Source: Marinomonas vulgaris (lineage in GTDB: Bacteria > Pseudomonadota > Gammaproteobacteria > Pseudomonadales > Marinomonadaceae). Taken from it: a DNA stretch of 64,000 bases. The position numbers and the translations under genes are program-made. A model generated the notes under the pieces. That model had not been told where the DNA came from and did no database searches. It saw only the letters and a program-made list of their open reading frames with translations. Positions 29,186 to 38,826 of the stretch are shown here, piece after piece (within the stretch, counting starts at the first letter, position 1; the number at the start of each line of letters is the position of its first letter). The stretch spans positions 124,001-188,000 of the forward strand of contig NZ_JAGSSV010000001.1 in NCBI RefSeq assembly GCF_018145875.1, read 5' to 3'.

Positions 29186-29668
29186 TTAAGCAAATTGAAA
29201 AGACAATCGGTGATTCAAGCGATGCCCATGCTTCAAGCAAAGCTCTAATAAATCCGCCAATTGCTGATTCAAACGAAACTTTTCATCGCGATGCAGCATG
29301 GCATCATTGGGGTAAGGATACACACCACTGTAATGGCGATGTCCGTCGGTGATTTCTGCAATACCCACATCGTGATACAGGCGCACCGTAAGCGACAAGG
29401 TGGTTTTGAAAAGCAACTTAGTTTGGGTTTCAGGGCCAAATTCCAGCTTCATTTCCGAGGTAAAACGGCTTTCTTTACCCAAGGTCAAACGCAGTCGGCT
29501 TTCTTGGTCGCCCGAGGTGTGCACAGCAAATTGCCAGGTATCCATTTCCTCTTCGCCACGAATCAATCGGTTCACACGACGATAGTTCAGCTCGCCCAAT
29601 TGTTGCAAACTAACCAAATCTGGCACGTATTGGCGGTTCTTTTTCAGTGAATAAGACGTGTCGGCCAT
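29186..29668 (-). CDS. yqiB: DUF1249 family protein YqiB
   Basis: A 160-residue protein matching the YqiB/DUF1249 family, with YVPDLVSLQQLGELNYRRV at the start and the YHDVGIAEITDGHRHYSGVYPYPN block in the middle. E. coli YqiB has been named CpdA-operon neighbour but its own role is unclear. It begins two bases after the nudF stop, so translation is coupled. Confidence 0.9.
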   Translation of the reverse strand: MADTSYSLKKNRQYVPDLVSLQQLGELNYRRVNRLIRGEEEMDTWQFAVHTSGDQESRLRLTLGKESRFTSEMKLEFGPETQTKLLFKTTLSLTVRLYHDVGIAEITDGHRHYSGVYPYPNDAMLHRDEKFRLNQQLADLLELCLKHGHRLNHRLSFQFA

Positions 29669-29670
29669 AA

Positions 29671-30291
29671 TCAGCTGCTCCAGCGCGCCAATAAATCGGC
29701 TTTATTCAACGCAAACCATTGTAACGCCATAATGGTGCTGGCATTTTCAATGTCATGTTTCAGCAGTTCAACCGCCTCGTCTGCGTCCAGCAAATGCAAT
29801 TTAATGTCTTCGTTTTCATTGTCTAAGCCATAAGACTGGGTCAGATCCACTTGGTTGGCATCAAATTCACCGACGTACATGCGCAAGTATTCCATCAATC
29901 CACCGGGAGACGGCACAAACTTAAACATGTATTCCAAGCGCTTTACGGTCACACCCGCTTCTTCGAATGATTCTCGACGTGCCACCTCTTCGTCACTTTC
30001 GCCCTCTTCGACCATACCTGCCACGACCTCAAGCAACCATGGCGACTCGCTTCGTATGACCGCGGGACGAAACTGTTCGATCAGCAGTATTTTGTCCGCA
30101 ACAGGGTCGAACAAAAGCACACAGACAGCATCGTTGCGCACCATCATTTCCCGCTGCATGGGTTTGCTCCAGCCGCCGTTGAACTGGCGATGACGCAGTG
30201 TCAATTTGCGCATTTCAAAAAAGCCTTTATAAAGACACTCGTCTTTTAAAACTTCTACGTCTTCTTTGCTATAGGTCGGTTTAAAGGTCAT
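29671..30291 (-). CDS. nudF: ADP-ribose pyrophosphatase, Nudix family
   Basis: A Nudix hydrolase of about 206 residues. The Nudix box is complete: GMVEEGESDEEVARRESFEE (20 residues), followed by AGVTVKRLEYMFKFVPSPGGLMEYLRMYVGEF as in NudF. It hydrolyses ADP-ribose to AMP and ribose-5-phosphate. The start at 30291 (MTFKPTYSK) is chosen because GAGAGA lies just upstream; an in-frame ATG 14 codons earlier has no ribosome site. First gene of the minus-strand nudF-yqiB-yqiA-parE group, divergent from tag. Confidence 0.94.
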   Translation of the reverse strand: MTFKPTYSKEDVEVLKDECLYKGFFEMRKLTLRHRQFNGGWSKPMQREMMVRNDAVCVLLFDPVADKILLIEQFRPAVIRSESPWLLEVVAGMVEEGESDEEVARRESFEEAGVTVKRLEYMFKFVPSPGGLMEYLRMYVGEFDANQVDLTQSYGLDNENEDIKLHLLDADEAVELLKHDIENASTIMALQWFALNKADLLARWSS

Positions 30292-30342
30292 AGTCTCTCG
30301 TCTTAAGAACTTAATAGTATCTCGTTTTAACAAGGTTATTTT

Positions 30343-30930
30343 ATGGACACAATACGTTGCGCTTGGTGTTTAGGATCCCCTGAATACATCCAATATCACG
30401 ATACCGAATGGGGAAAGCCCGTTTACGACGATCATACATTGTTTGAGTGCATTGTGCTCGAAAGCGCCCAAGCTGGCCTCAGTTGGATCACCATTTTACG
30501 CAAACGTGAGGGCTACCGGGCACTTTTTCATAATTTTGACCCAGTCAAAGTCGCCGCTATGGACGAAAACGACGTGGCACATTTAGTAGTCGATGAACGC
30601 ATTGTTCGCCATCGCGCCAAGATAGAAGCGACGATTAGCAACGCCAAAGCGTTTTTGAAAATTGTCGATGAATTCGGTTCTTTTAGTGACTATTACTGGG
30701 CATTTAGTGGTCATGAAATCATCGATAATCCACTAAAACATCACACCGATGGCCCAGCAGTGACCGAGCTGTCCACACGCTTCGCCAAAGACTTAAAAAA
30801 ACGCGGCTTCAAATTTCTCGGCCCCACCACTTGTTACGCCTTCATGCAGGCCACCGGCATGGTCAACGATCATATTGAGTCCTGCGTAGCGCGACAACTC
30901 ACAATAAAAGTACAACAAGGGAATAGTTGA
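30343..30930 (+). CDS. tag: DNA-3-methyladenine glycosylase I
   Basis: A 195-residue Tag enzyme. The N-terminal CAWC with a later histidine (the zinc site completed by the C-terminal DHIESC) and YHDTEWGKPVYDDHTLFE are diagnostic, as is the catalytic region LESAQAGLSWITILRKREGYR. It removes 3-methyladenine from alkylated DNA in base excision repair. Single gene, divergent from nudF with about 50 bp between starts. Confidence 0.96.
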   Translation: MDTIRCAWCLGSPEYIQYHDTEWGKPVYDDHTLFECIVLESAQAGLSWITILRKREGYRALFHNFDPVKVAAMDENDVAHLVVDERIVRHRAKIEATISNAKAFLKIVDEFGSFSDYYWAFSGHEIIDNPLKHHTDGPAVTELSTRFAKDLKKRGFKFLGPTTCYAFMQATGMVNDHIESCVARQLTIKVQQGNS

Positions 30931-31009
30931 TTTCATTAATGTTTTGTCAAAAAAGGTCGATACCTTAGAAGCATTCTTTGTACAATTATACTTTTCATAA
31001 TCCTATTAA

Positions 31010-32056
<1,047 letters not shown>

Positions 32057-32072
32057 GAAGCACGCTGAATTG

Positions 32073-33251
32073 ATGAACACTGATTTCATCCCTTACGGCC
32101 GCCAAGCCATTAGCGAAGACGACATTGCCGCTGTCGTGGACGTGTTACGCTCTGATTTTTTAACCCAAGGACCTTGTGTTGAGACCTTTGAACAGGCGGT
32201 TGCCAAAAAAGTAGGCGCTCACTTCGCGGTTGCCGCCAACAGCGCGACCTCGGCCTTGCATCTGGCCTGTTTGGCACTAAGGGTGACTGAGGGCGACCGC
32301 GTTTGGACATCGCCCAATACCTTTATTGCGTCGGCCAACTGCGCCCGTTATTGCGGTGCCGAGGTCGATTTTGTCGACATAGATCCACGAACTTATAATT
32401 TGTGTGCCGACAAGCTGGCGGAAAAACTGGCGCTCGCCAAGCTCAATAACACACTGCCTAAAGTAGTGATTCCAGTGCATTTTGCTGGTCAATCTTGCGA
32501 CATGCAGGCCATCCACCAATTATCGCAAAAATACGGCTTCCGCATCATCGAAGACGCATCACACGCCATTGGGGCGACTTACCAGCAGACGTCTGTTGGG
32601 AATTGTCGGTACAGCGATATTTGTGTGTTTAGTTTCCATCCGGTGAAAATCATCACCTCGGGAGAAGGCGGCATGGCGTTGACCAATCAGCCTCAACTTG
32701 CCAAACAGATGCGCACCCAGGCTCATCAAGGCACCACCAAGTGCGCCGATGAACTGACCCAAGCACCCGGGGATTGGTATTACGAACAGCACACCTTGGG
32801 ATTCAATTACCGCATGACAGAAATGCAGGCGGCACTGGGCTTGTCACAGTTGGCAAAATTAGACGACTTTATTGCCCAACGCCACCAGCAATTTGCCTTG
32901 TATGCTGAGCTATTAAGGGCGTTGCCCATCACTTTACCGTATCAGTCCAACGATGGCCGGTCGTCATTGCACTTGTATCCAATATTGTTGCCGAAATCGC
33001 ATATATCGGCGCGTAAAGCGGTATTCGATGCCCTAAGATCAGCGAATATTGGCACGCAAGTTCACTACATTCCGGTGCACACTCAGCCCTATTATCAAGC
33101 GCTAGGCTTTGCCTGGGGCGATTTTCCCATCGCGGAAGACTATTACCATAGCACCCTAAGTTTGCCGATGTTTGTGGGTCTGACACCCGCACAACAAGGT
33201 TATGTGGTGGCGGTGTTACAACAAGCTTTGGCTGAACAAGGAATACGGTAA
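32073..33251 (+). CDS. pseC: UDP-4-amino-4,6-dideoxy-N-acetyl-altrosamine transaminase, PseC
   Basis: A DegT/DnrJ/EryC1/StrS-type aminotransferase of about 392 residues. The beginning FIPYGRQAISEDDIAAVVDVLRSD and LTQGP match PseC closely. The PLP contacts are in NSATSALHLA and EDASHAIGA, and the PLP lysine is in FSFHPVKIITSGEGGM. Second step of pseudaminic acid synthesis. An in-frame ATG at 32043 would overlap pseB; 32073 is chosen because it matches family starts. Start choice is uncertain by ten codons. Confidence 0.94.
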   Translation: MNTDFIPYGRQAISEDDIAAVVDVLRSDFLTQGPCVETFEQAVAKKVGAHFAVAANSATSALHLACLALRVTEGDRVWTSPNTFIASANCARYCGAEVDFVDIDPRTYNLCADKLAEKLALAKLNNTLPKVVIPVHFAGQSCDMQAIHQLSQKYGFRIIEDASHAIGATYQQTSVGNCRYSDICVFSFHPVKIITSGEGGMALTNQPQLAKQMRTQAHQGTTKCADELTQAPGDWYYEQHTLGFNYRMTEMQAALGLSQLAKLDDFIAQRHQQFALYAELLRALPITLPYQSNDGRSSLHLYPILLPKSHISARKAVFDALRSANIGTQVHYIPVHTQPYYQALGFAWGDFPIAEDYYHSTLSLPMFVGLTPAQQGYVVAVLQQALAEQGIR

Positions 33252-33950
33252 ATGACTCGTGTGGCTGTTATTCCCGCTCGTGGCGGCTCCCAACGCATTC
33301 CGAAGAAAAACATCCGTTTACTTGATGGCAAACCCCTGATTGCTTATTCCATTGAAACGGCCTTGGCGTCTGGCTTATTTGATCGCGTTATTGTCTCCAC
33401 GGACGACACCAATATTGCCCGCATCGCCAACGAATACGGCGCTGAAACCCCGTTTTTACGCCCTGCAGATTTGGCTGACCATCTAACTGGCACCACACCT
33501 GTGATGCAGCACACCTTGCAGTATTTGAGCGACCAAGGTGAGTCGCCCGATGAAGCCTGTTTGATTTACGCCACCTGCCCTTTATTGACCACAAGCGATT
33601 TGCAACAAGGCCACGCATTACTGAAAAACACCGCTGGCTTTTGCTTTTCCGCGACGACCTTTGCTTTCCCCATTCAGCGCGCTTTGCACATCACGTCCAA
33701 TGGCGAACTAGCACCCATGTTCCCCGAGCACATTCAGTCGCGCTCGCAAGATCTGGTGGAAGCCATTCACGACGCAGGACAGTTTTATTGGGCACGCACG
33801 CAAGACTGGTTCGACAAGACGATTTTTGGCTCCCATTCAACGCCATTGATGCTACCAAGGCATCGCATTCAGGATTTGGACACAGAGGAAGATTGGCTGC
33901 GACTCACGCAAATCATGCTGCTAAAAAAAGCCTCAGACTTACATTGCTAA
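33252..33950 (+). CDS. pseF: CMP-pseudaminic acid synthetase, PseF
   Basis: A 232-residue cytidylyltransferase. N-terminal VAVIPARGGSQRIPKKNIRLLDGKPLIAYSIE is the CMP-sialate synthetase signature, and the CTP/metal region DEACLIYATCPLLT and AGQFYWAR follow as in PseF. It activates pseudaminic acid with CTP, the last cytoplasmic step. It starts directly after the pseC stop. Its end faces the end of pseG with only 18 bp between; no hairpin terminator is visible there. Confidence 0.94.
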   Translation: MTRVAVIPARGGSQRIPKKNIRLLDGKPLIAYSIETALASGLFDRVIVSTDDTNIARIANEYGAETPFLRPADLADHLTGTTPVMQHTLQYLSDQGESPDEACLIYATCPLLTTSDLQQGHALLKNTAGFCFSATTFAFPIQRALHITSNGELAPMFPEHIQSRSQDLVEAIHDAGQFYWARTQDWFDKTIFGSHSTPLMLPRHRIQDLDTEEDWLRLTQIMLLKKASDLHC

Positions 33951-33968
33951 AACCTACATCGCTCAGAT

Positions 33969-34943
33969 CTACATAGATAAGGTCACACGCCTAGCCACAC
34001 GCTCTGCACCTAGGCTATCGACGAGACTCAAGGCGGTATGGCGAGCCGTTTCTTGCCATGTATCGTCCCGCCATTTTGCCATGACTTTTTCAACCAAGGC
34101 TTCCACCTGAGACAGTCGCTCATGTTCCGACAAGGTGTCGAAACGCACCGAGTCGCACCAGCCCAGAGGTAGGTGTTGCTGCAAGGAACGCGTCTGATTG
34201 TCGGCGACTTGAGCGAAAATCGTTGGCACGCCACAACAGGCTAATTCGAATAAAGTGCCTCCTGCCGCAGAAATCGCCATCTTCGCCTGCCCCATTAAAG
34301 GCGTGACGTCGGACAGACCTTGCGCCAAAGCAATTGTATGATGTTGGCAAAAGCGTTTTACCGCATCGGCATTTTTCGCGCTGGCACCCAACAAGACTTG
34401 AATCTCTGTCATCAAAAAGCCACGAGTTTTGAGCGCTTGCAGAATCGGCAAGGTCAACGCCAGCGGATCTGTGCCACCAAGAGTAATCAATAGTTGGTTT
34501 GAGGCATGGTTAAATTGAGTAGATCGAGCTAGAAATTCAGGTCGCAACAGAGCGTATTGGCTGCCGATAAGTGGGTTTTCTACTTGAGATGAGTATACTT
34601 CGTGAAGAGGGTTCAACACCCATTTGGCTGAAAAGTCGCCACGATCATTCATGTCGTCCAGCACCAATAAATTGGGTTGAGCCTGATGCAAGGCGGTAAT
34701 GTCGTCGGCACGGTATCCGTAATGATCTAGAATAACCAAATCAGCGTTTTGCGCGAGAGCGATGCACTCTTCTTCTTGGTCGATCAGGTAATCATCGGTT
34801 GCGGCAAACGCTTGATAACGACGATCGACAATAAAGCGACATTCCCAACCGAGCTGAATAAAAGCATGGGCCAGCGCTTGGCAACGCACCCTGTGGCCCA
34901 TGCCGATGTCGACAGACGCGTCAGCACGAATCAGGGCTTTCAC
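33969..34943 (-). CDS. pseG: UDP-2,4-diacetamido-2,4,6-trideoxy-altropyranose hydrolase, PseG
   Basis: A 324-residue GT-B-fold hydrolase. It starts MKALIRADASVDIGMGHRVRCQALA (family signature in the GMGH motif), with ITLGGTDP in the middle and ISAAGGTLFELACCGVPTI near the nucleotide site. It removes UDP to give 2,4-diacetamido-altrose for PseI. There is no acetyltransferase domain fused to it. Its ATG overlaps the pseI stop (ATGA). Confidence 0.93.
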   Translation of the reverse strand: MKALIRADASVDIGMGHRVRCQALAHAFIQLGWECRFIVDRRYQAFAATDDYLIDQEEECIALAQNADLVILDHYGYRADDITALHQAQPNLLVLDDMNDRGDFSAKWVLNPLHEVYSSQVENPLIGSQYALLRPEFLARSTQFNHASNQLLITLGGTDPLALTLPILQALKTRGFLMTEIQVLLGASAKNADAVKRFCQHHTIALAQGLSDVTPLMGQAKMAISAAGGTLFELACCGVPTIFAQVADNQTRSLQQHLPLGWCDSVRFDTLSEHERLSQVEALVEKVMAKWRDDTWQETARHTALSLVDSLGAERVARRVTLSM

Positions 34944-35959
34944 GCCATCATATCCCAGGCCAAAGGCTGACCTTTTTGCACATCAATGGACAAGGTTTTC
35001 CCTAGCACCTCAGACCAGTGCTTTGGCGCCAAACCGAAGGAAGGGCGAATGATTTGCAGGTGCGTTTCGTTTAAAACCGTGCCAGCCGGTAGATCCGCTG
35101 CCACATAGATCGAGCGACGATACTTCTTCGCGGCTTGCTCGGCATCCGAGCCGCCATAAGCGACAGTGCCGAGGGCTTCTTTTGCTGCGCGACACGCCGC
35201 CACCATAGCTTTCATTTCAGCGGGTTCCATGGAAAACGCGGCGTCAACGCCACCCGCGCTGCGATCCAGCACAAAGTGTTTTTCAATCACGGTTGCGCCC
35301 AATGCGGTAGCCGCTACGGCCGCTCCTAAACCTTGTGTATGATCCGACAAACCTACCTGACAACCAGTACGCTGAGCTAAATCGGCCATAGTGACAAGAT
35401 TAGAATCGGCTATTTTCGCTGGATAAGTGCTGGTGCATTTGAGCAATGTCAGCGGGTTGTCGCCGATGGCTCGAATGGTCGCTACAGCCTCTTCGATCTC
35501 CTCAAACGTCGCCATGCCGGTAGACATGATAATCGGCTTTCCCGTCCGTGCGACCGCTTGAATCAGTGGGATATCGGTCATTTCAAACGAGGCGATCTTA
35601 TACAGCGGCACATTAAGAGACTCTAAAAACGCCACGGCGCTTAAATCAAAAGGCGAACTAAAAGCCACCAGCCCTAACGACTCAGCCAGTTCAAATAACG
35701 GCTTATGCCACTCCCATGGCGTCGAGGCTTTCGCATATAAATCGTATAGGTTCTCGCCGCGCCACAGGCTATCGTCTTCCGAGACCATAAACTCACCATG
35801 ACGGATGTCCAGCGTCATGGTGTCGGGGGTGTAGGTTTGTAACTTGATGGCGTCGACACCCGCATCGGCTGCAGCGTGAATCATGGCTTTCGCCAATTCA
35901 AAATCTTGGTCGTGATTACCGGATAACTCGGCAATAATAAAAGGCGTTTGTGAGAACAT
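34940..35959 (-). CDS. pseI: Pseudaminic acid synthase, PseI
   Basis: A 339-residue NeuB-family synthase. IIAELSGNHDQDFELAKAMIHAAADAG is the conserved start, then DAIKLQTYTPDTMT, KIASFEMTDIPLI, CTSTYPA and GLSDHTQG line the PEP and metal sites. The C-terminal SAF (antifreeze-like) domain is present (RSIYVAADLPAGTVL, IRPSFGLAPKHW). It condenses diacetamido-altrose with phosphoenolpyruvate. It begins two bases after the maf stop and is coupled to pseG. Confidence 0.95.
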   Translation of the reverse strand: MFSQTPFIIAELSGNHDQDFELAKAMIHAAADAGVDAIKLQTYTPDTMTLDIRHGEFMVSEDDSLWRGENLYDLYAKASTPWEWHKPLFELAESLGLVAFSSPFDLSAVAFLESLNVPLYKIASFEMTDIPLIQAVARTGKPIIMSTGMATFEEIEEAVATIRAIGDNPLTLLKCTSTYPAKIADSNLVTMADLAQRTGCQVGLSDHTQGLGAAVAATALGATVIEKHFVLDRSAGGVDAAFSMEPAEMKAMVAACRAAKEALGTVAYGGSDAEQAAKKYRRSIYVAADLPAGTVLNETHLQIIRPSFGLAPKHWSEVLGKTLSIDVQKGQPLAWDMMA

Positions 35960-35961
35960 AA

Positions 35962-38070
35962 TTAGCCGTTGTAAAAATTAATAAGGTGATTGTTACCTTG
36001 ATCGACGTATTCTGATGCTTGACGCAGCATGCTTGGCATTTCTTCTAAAAATTCACACCAAGGGGTGAATAAATGCCGCGCCCGCGCAACGGTTTCCGCT
36101 TCGTCTTGATATTTGAAAATAAACTGCACAATCAAAAACGCTGAGTAGGTAAAGGAACCAATCAATAGGTCATAAATATGGCGGTGAACACTGCCTTTTA
36201 AAAAGTAGATTTGGCGATGATGCGACCACAACAAATCACACACCTGCTGGCGAGTGGTGATGCTGTCATCCCAACCTTGCTGCAGTGTTCGGCTGATTTT
36301 ACAGAAGTCGTCGACCGAGATCAGTGCATCGGCGCTTTGACCAAGCAAAGAAGCTGGCGCCTCGGTAAAGAAAGCTTGCTCTAACAAATCGATGACTTTG
36401 TTATGGTCTACGATTGGGTCCATGATCAAGGCGTCTTCGATTTTAAGTGGGGTTACGCCTTCTATCTTTGCCCCGTCAGATAAGTTAAAGCTGGCGAAAT
36501 TGCGGCGCTGATTTAGCTGTCGCGTCATGGCTTCGAGCTGCACACGGGACGCATCCATAATGCCAGTCGCGAACACAGTACCGCCAAAGTTACCTTCTCG
36601 TTCTACTAATTTGGCATCATGAAAGGTTTGAAAGCCAGATTCTTTGCCGTCTTTGTAGTAACCGCTGTGCACCGAGTGATGACTACCCGTTTCTTTAAAG
36701 CCATTGTCCACTCCTAAGTAATAGAGGTTATTAAAGCCAAATAAATGCACATATGACAGGGCTAAATTCGCCACAATGGGATTGCAGTAATTCAGCTGAA
36801 CATACTCTTTCGTGTCGTCGTGGGAGCGGGCTTGATTGAGCATCAAGGAAGTTATCGCTTCTCCCGGTTTCATCGCCATGCCAGAACGCTTGAAACAATC
36901 AAAAAAGCCGGGGTGCATCACGTTAACAGACAAGCCCCAAATTTTATCGAGGTAGTCTTGATCGATGAATTTGAATTTATCCACAGTGAGTTTTAGCCGT
37001 TCGATATCGACATGAATATCTGGGGTGACGCCTAATTTTCTCAGCGTATTAATGGTCGATCCACAGCACACAACCAACACTTGATCGCGTACGGCTTTGA
37101 CCAGTTCTATGCCTTGATCAAGAGAGGGCCCGTTACCCAAAATAAACACCGGCGTATTTGTAACCCATTTAGGCAAGGCGTTATGCCCGGGAAAATGCGC
37201 GACTTTTGTTTTTGTTAGTGACTTTAGACCTTGAGCAATACCGATCAAAGCATCATCAAAAAAACCCCAACCCATCACTTGGCGTGCATAGTGCTTTTTA
37301 AAATATTCGACAGCAAGATTATTTTCTGGGCTGCTGTAACATACGTGCAACATGGTTTCTGGCGCCATGTAATAGCCATTTTGTTCTAACTGATGCAAAT
37401 ATTTTTCAGTGAACTCTTCCGCCCCCACACCTAAGAAAAAATGGATAGTGCGCCCGTCGCGGTTAAATGTCTCAAGTATGCTTTCCCATTCTATGGCAAA
37501 GAGAGAATAGTAGAAAAAATCTAAATCGCGTTCATATAAATACAGATGTTTAATATCGCGCTGAGCTAGAATCATCTCTAATTGATAACCGAACTCTATG
37601 CCAAACAGAATGGTTGAACCAACAAAATCAGGCCAACCCTCTTGAGGTTTTAGCCCCTTCGATTGCAAGGCAATTTGATCCAACATCTTGTTGCTATAGT
37701 GAACATGCCGACTTGGATGATTATCGGTTCGGTCTAAATTCAACAGGGTTCTATTAGGCTTGCAAAAGGCGTCAGCGACTTTTTTGGCGGCCTGTTTTTT
37801 AGGCGCAGTGGAGAAAAGTGGTACTCCGACATCTTCTCGATATAGGTTAAGCTCACCACTTTCTTCCATATAAATATGGCGCTTTTGCGGTTGGTAATCT
37901 TGGAAAGACTCAAAAATATGCGGCATAACTTGAGAAAAAACCGCCATGTTTCGAACATAGCGCTCTGTTAATGCCGAGTCATTTTCTCTTAGCCGTTCGG
38001 TGCCTCGTTCAAATAAAGAAAAGAAGGCTTCAGCTTGTTCTAGTGAAGGAGAAAAATCCTCATTTTGCAT
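35962..38070 (-). CDS. Motility-associated (Maf) flagellin glycosyltransferase
   Basis: A 702-residue protein of the Maf/DUF115 family. The core MAF_flag10 domain is visible as VFILGNGPSLDQGIELVKAVRDQVLVVCCGSTINTLRK, GVTPDIHVDIER and YYLGVDNGFKETGSHHS. Maf proteins transfer pseudaminic or legionaminic acid to flagellin serine and threonine. Position supports that: it lies between the flagellar cap/chaperone genes and pseI-pseG. Its start overlaps the end of the upstream small gene by 11 bases. The acceptor is probably one or both flagellins at 41-44 kb. Confidence 0.9.
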   Translation of the reverse strand: MQNEDFSPSLEQAEAFFSLFERGTERLRENDSALTERYVRNMAVFSQVMPHIFESFQDYQPQKRHIYMEESGELNLYREDVGVPLFSTAPKKQAAKKVADAFCKPNRTLLNLDRTDNHPSRHVHYSNKMLDQIALQSKGLKPQEGWPDFVGSTILFGIEFGYQLEMILAQRDIKHLYLYERDLDFFYYSLFAIEWESILETFNRDGRTIHFFLGVGAEEFTEKYLHQLEQNGYYMAPETMLHVCYSSPENNLAVEYFKKHYARQVMGWGFFDDALIGIAQGLKSLTKTKVAHFPGHNALPKWVTNTPVFILGNGPSLDQGIELVKAVRDQVLVVCCGSTINTLRKLGVTPDIHVDIERLKLTVDKFKFIDQDYLDKIWGLSVNVMHPGFFDCFKRSGMAMKPGEAITSLMLNQARSHDDTKEYVQLNYCNPIVANLALSYVHLFGFNNLYYLGVDNGFKETGSHHSVHSGYYKDGKESGFQTFHDAKLVEREGNFGGTVFATGIMDASRVQLEAMTRQLNQRRNFASFNLSDGAKIEGVTPLKIEDALIMDPIVDHNKVIDLLEQAFFTEAPASLLGQSADALISVDDFCKISRTLQQGWDDSITTRQQVCDLLWSHHRQIYFLKGSVHRHIYDLLIGSFTYSAFLIVQFIFKYQDEAETVARARHLFTPWCEFLEEMPSMLRQASEYVDQGNNHLINFYNG

Positions 38071-38353
38071 ACTTTACGCCTTTGTACTTACTCACACCCT
38101 TACGGGTTTTATGGGTCTGATAGAGCTGCTGTTGCAGCTCAGCGTGAACATTACGAATCAAAGTGTTGGCCGCTTGGTGAACGGCAATGAAGTGACGTAT
38201 TTTATCGTTGTCTGCAGGGTTAGATTGAGGCGTTATCGAAAGAATGAACGCGTCGTTGGCATCACAAAGCTCTTGTATGGCGTCTACGTCTTGGTTATCT
38301 ACACTCTGTTCTAATGTCGCGCTTAATGCCATTAAGCGAGACACATCAAACAT
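38060..38353 (-). CDS. Small helical protein, possible FliT-type chaperone
   Basis: A 97-residue, probably all-helical protein with a basic C-terminus (THKTRKGVSKYKGVKYAK). It starts where fliS stops (1-base overlap) and overlaps maf at its end. In many genomes the gene after fliS is fliT, the chaperone for the cap protein FliD, and size and position fit. Sequence resemblance is too weak to be sure, so FliT is a positional guess. Confidence 0.6.
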   Translation of the reverse strand: MFDVSRLMALSATLEQSVDNQDVDAIQELCDANDAFILSITPQSNPADNDKIRHFIAVHQAANTLIRNVHAELQQQLYQTHKTRKGVSKYKGVKYAK

Positions 38354-38787
38354 TAAACTGCCCCTACTCGAGCTTCATTTTGATTTGCGTAGGCCATTTG
38401 CTTGTCAGCTGGGGAGATCTTATCCCATGCGCCTTTAATTTGCAGAATCAACGCCATGACATGATCAATAACCTTAGTATCTTTAGACACACTGGCCTCG
38501 GTAATTTGCACCACCATATAGTCGTATAAAGACTCAAGGTTGTCGACCAATTCAGGGTTAGCATCACGGTCGAGAGCGTCTCTTAAACCATTGATAATCT
38601 GAACAGCTCGTGTCAATGAATCAGCCTTGCCTGCAAAATCACCACGTTCAATACAACCTTTCCCCAAGGCAAGCTTTTCGAGTGCGCCCTGCATCAATAG
38701 CTGAATAACTCGGTGAGGATCGGCAGATGCTAAATCAGACTTAAGTGAGTCTTTTCTGTAGGCTTGGATCCCTTTACTTTTGTACAT
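38353..38787 (-). CDS. fliS: Flagellin export chaperone FliS
   Basis: A helical protein of about 144 residues. The N-terminal MYKSKGIQAYRKDSLKSDLA, then PHRVIQLLMQGALEKL and the YDYMVVQITEAS segment are typical of FliS. It binds the C-terminal helices of flagellin to block early polymerisation. Start at MYKSKG (38787) fits the family; another ATG lies four codons upstream. It lies between fliD and the FliT-like gene. Confidence 0.94.
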   Translation of the reverse strand: MYKSKGIQAYRKDSLKSDLASADPHRVIQLLMQGALEKLALGKGCIERGDFAGKADSLTRAVQIINGLRDALDRDANPELVDNLESLYDYMVVQITEASVSKDTKVIDHVMALILQIKGAWDKISPADKQMAYANQNEARVGAV

Positions 38788-38826
38788 AGACAACCCCATT
38801 ACTAAATATCGATCGATTTAAACCGT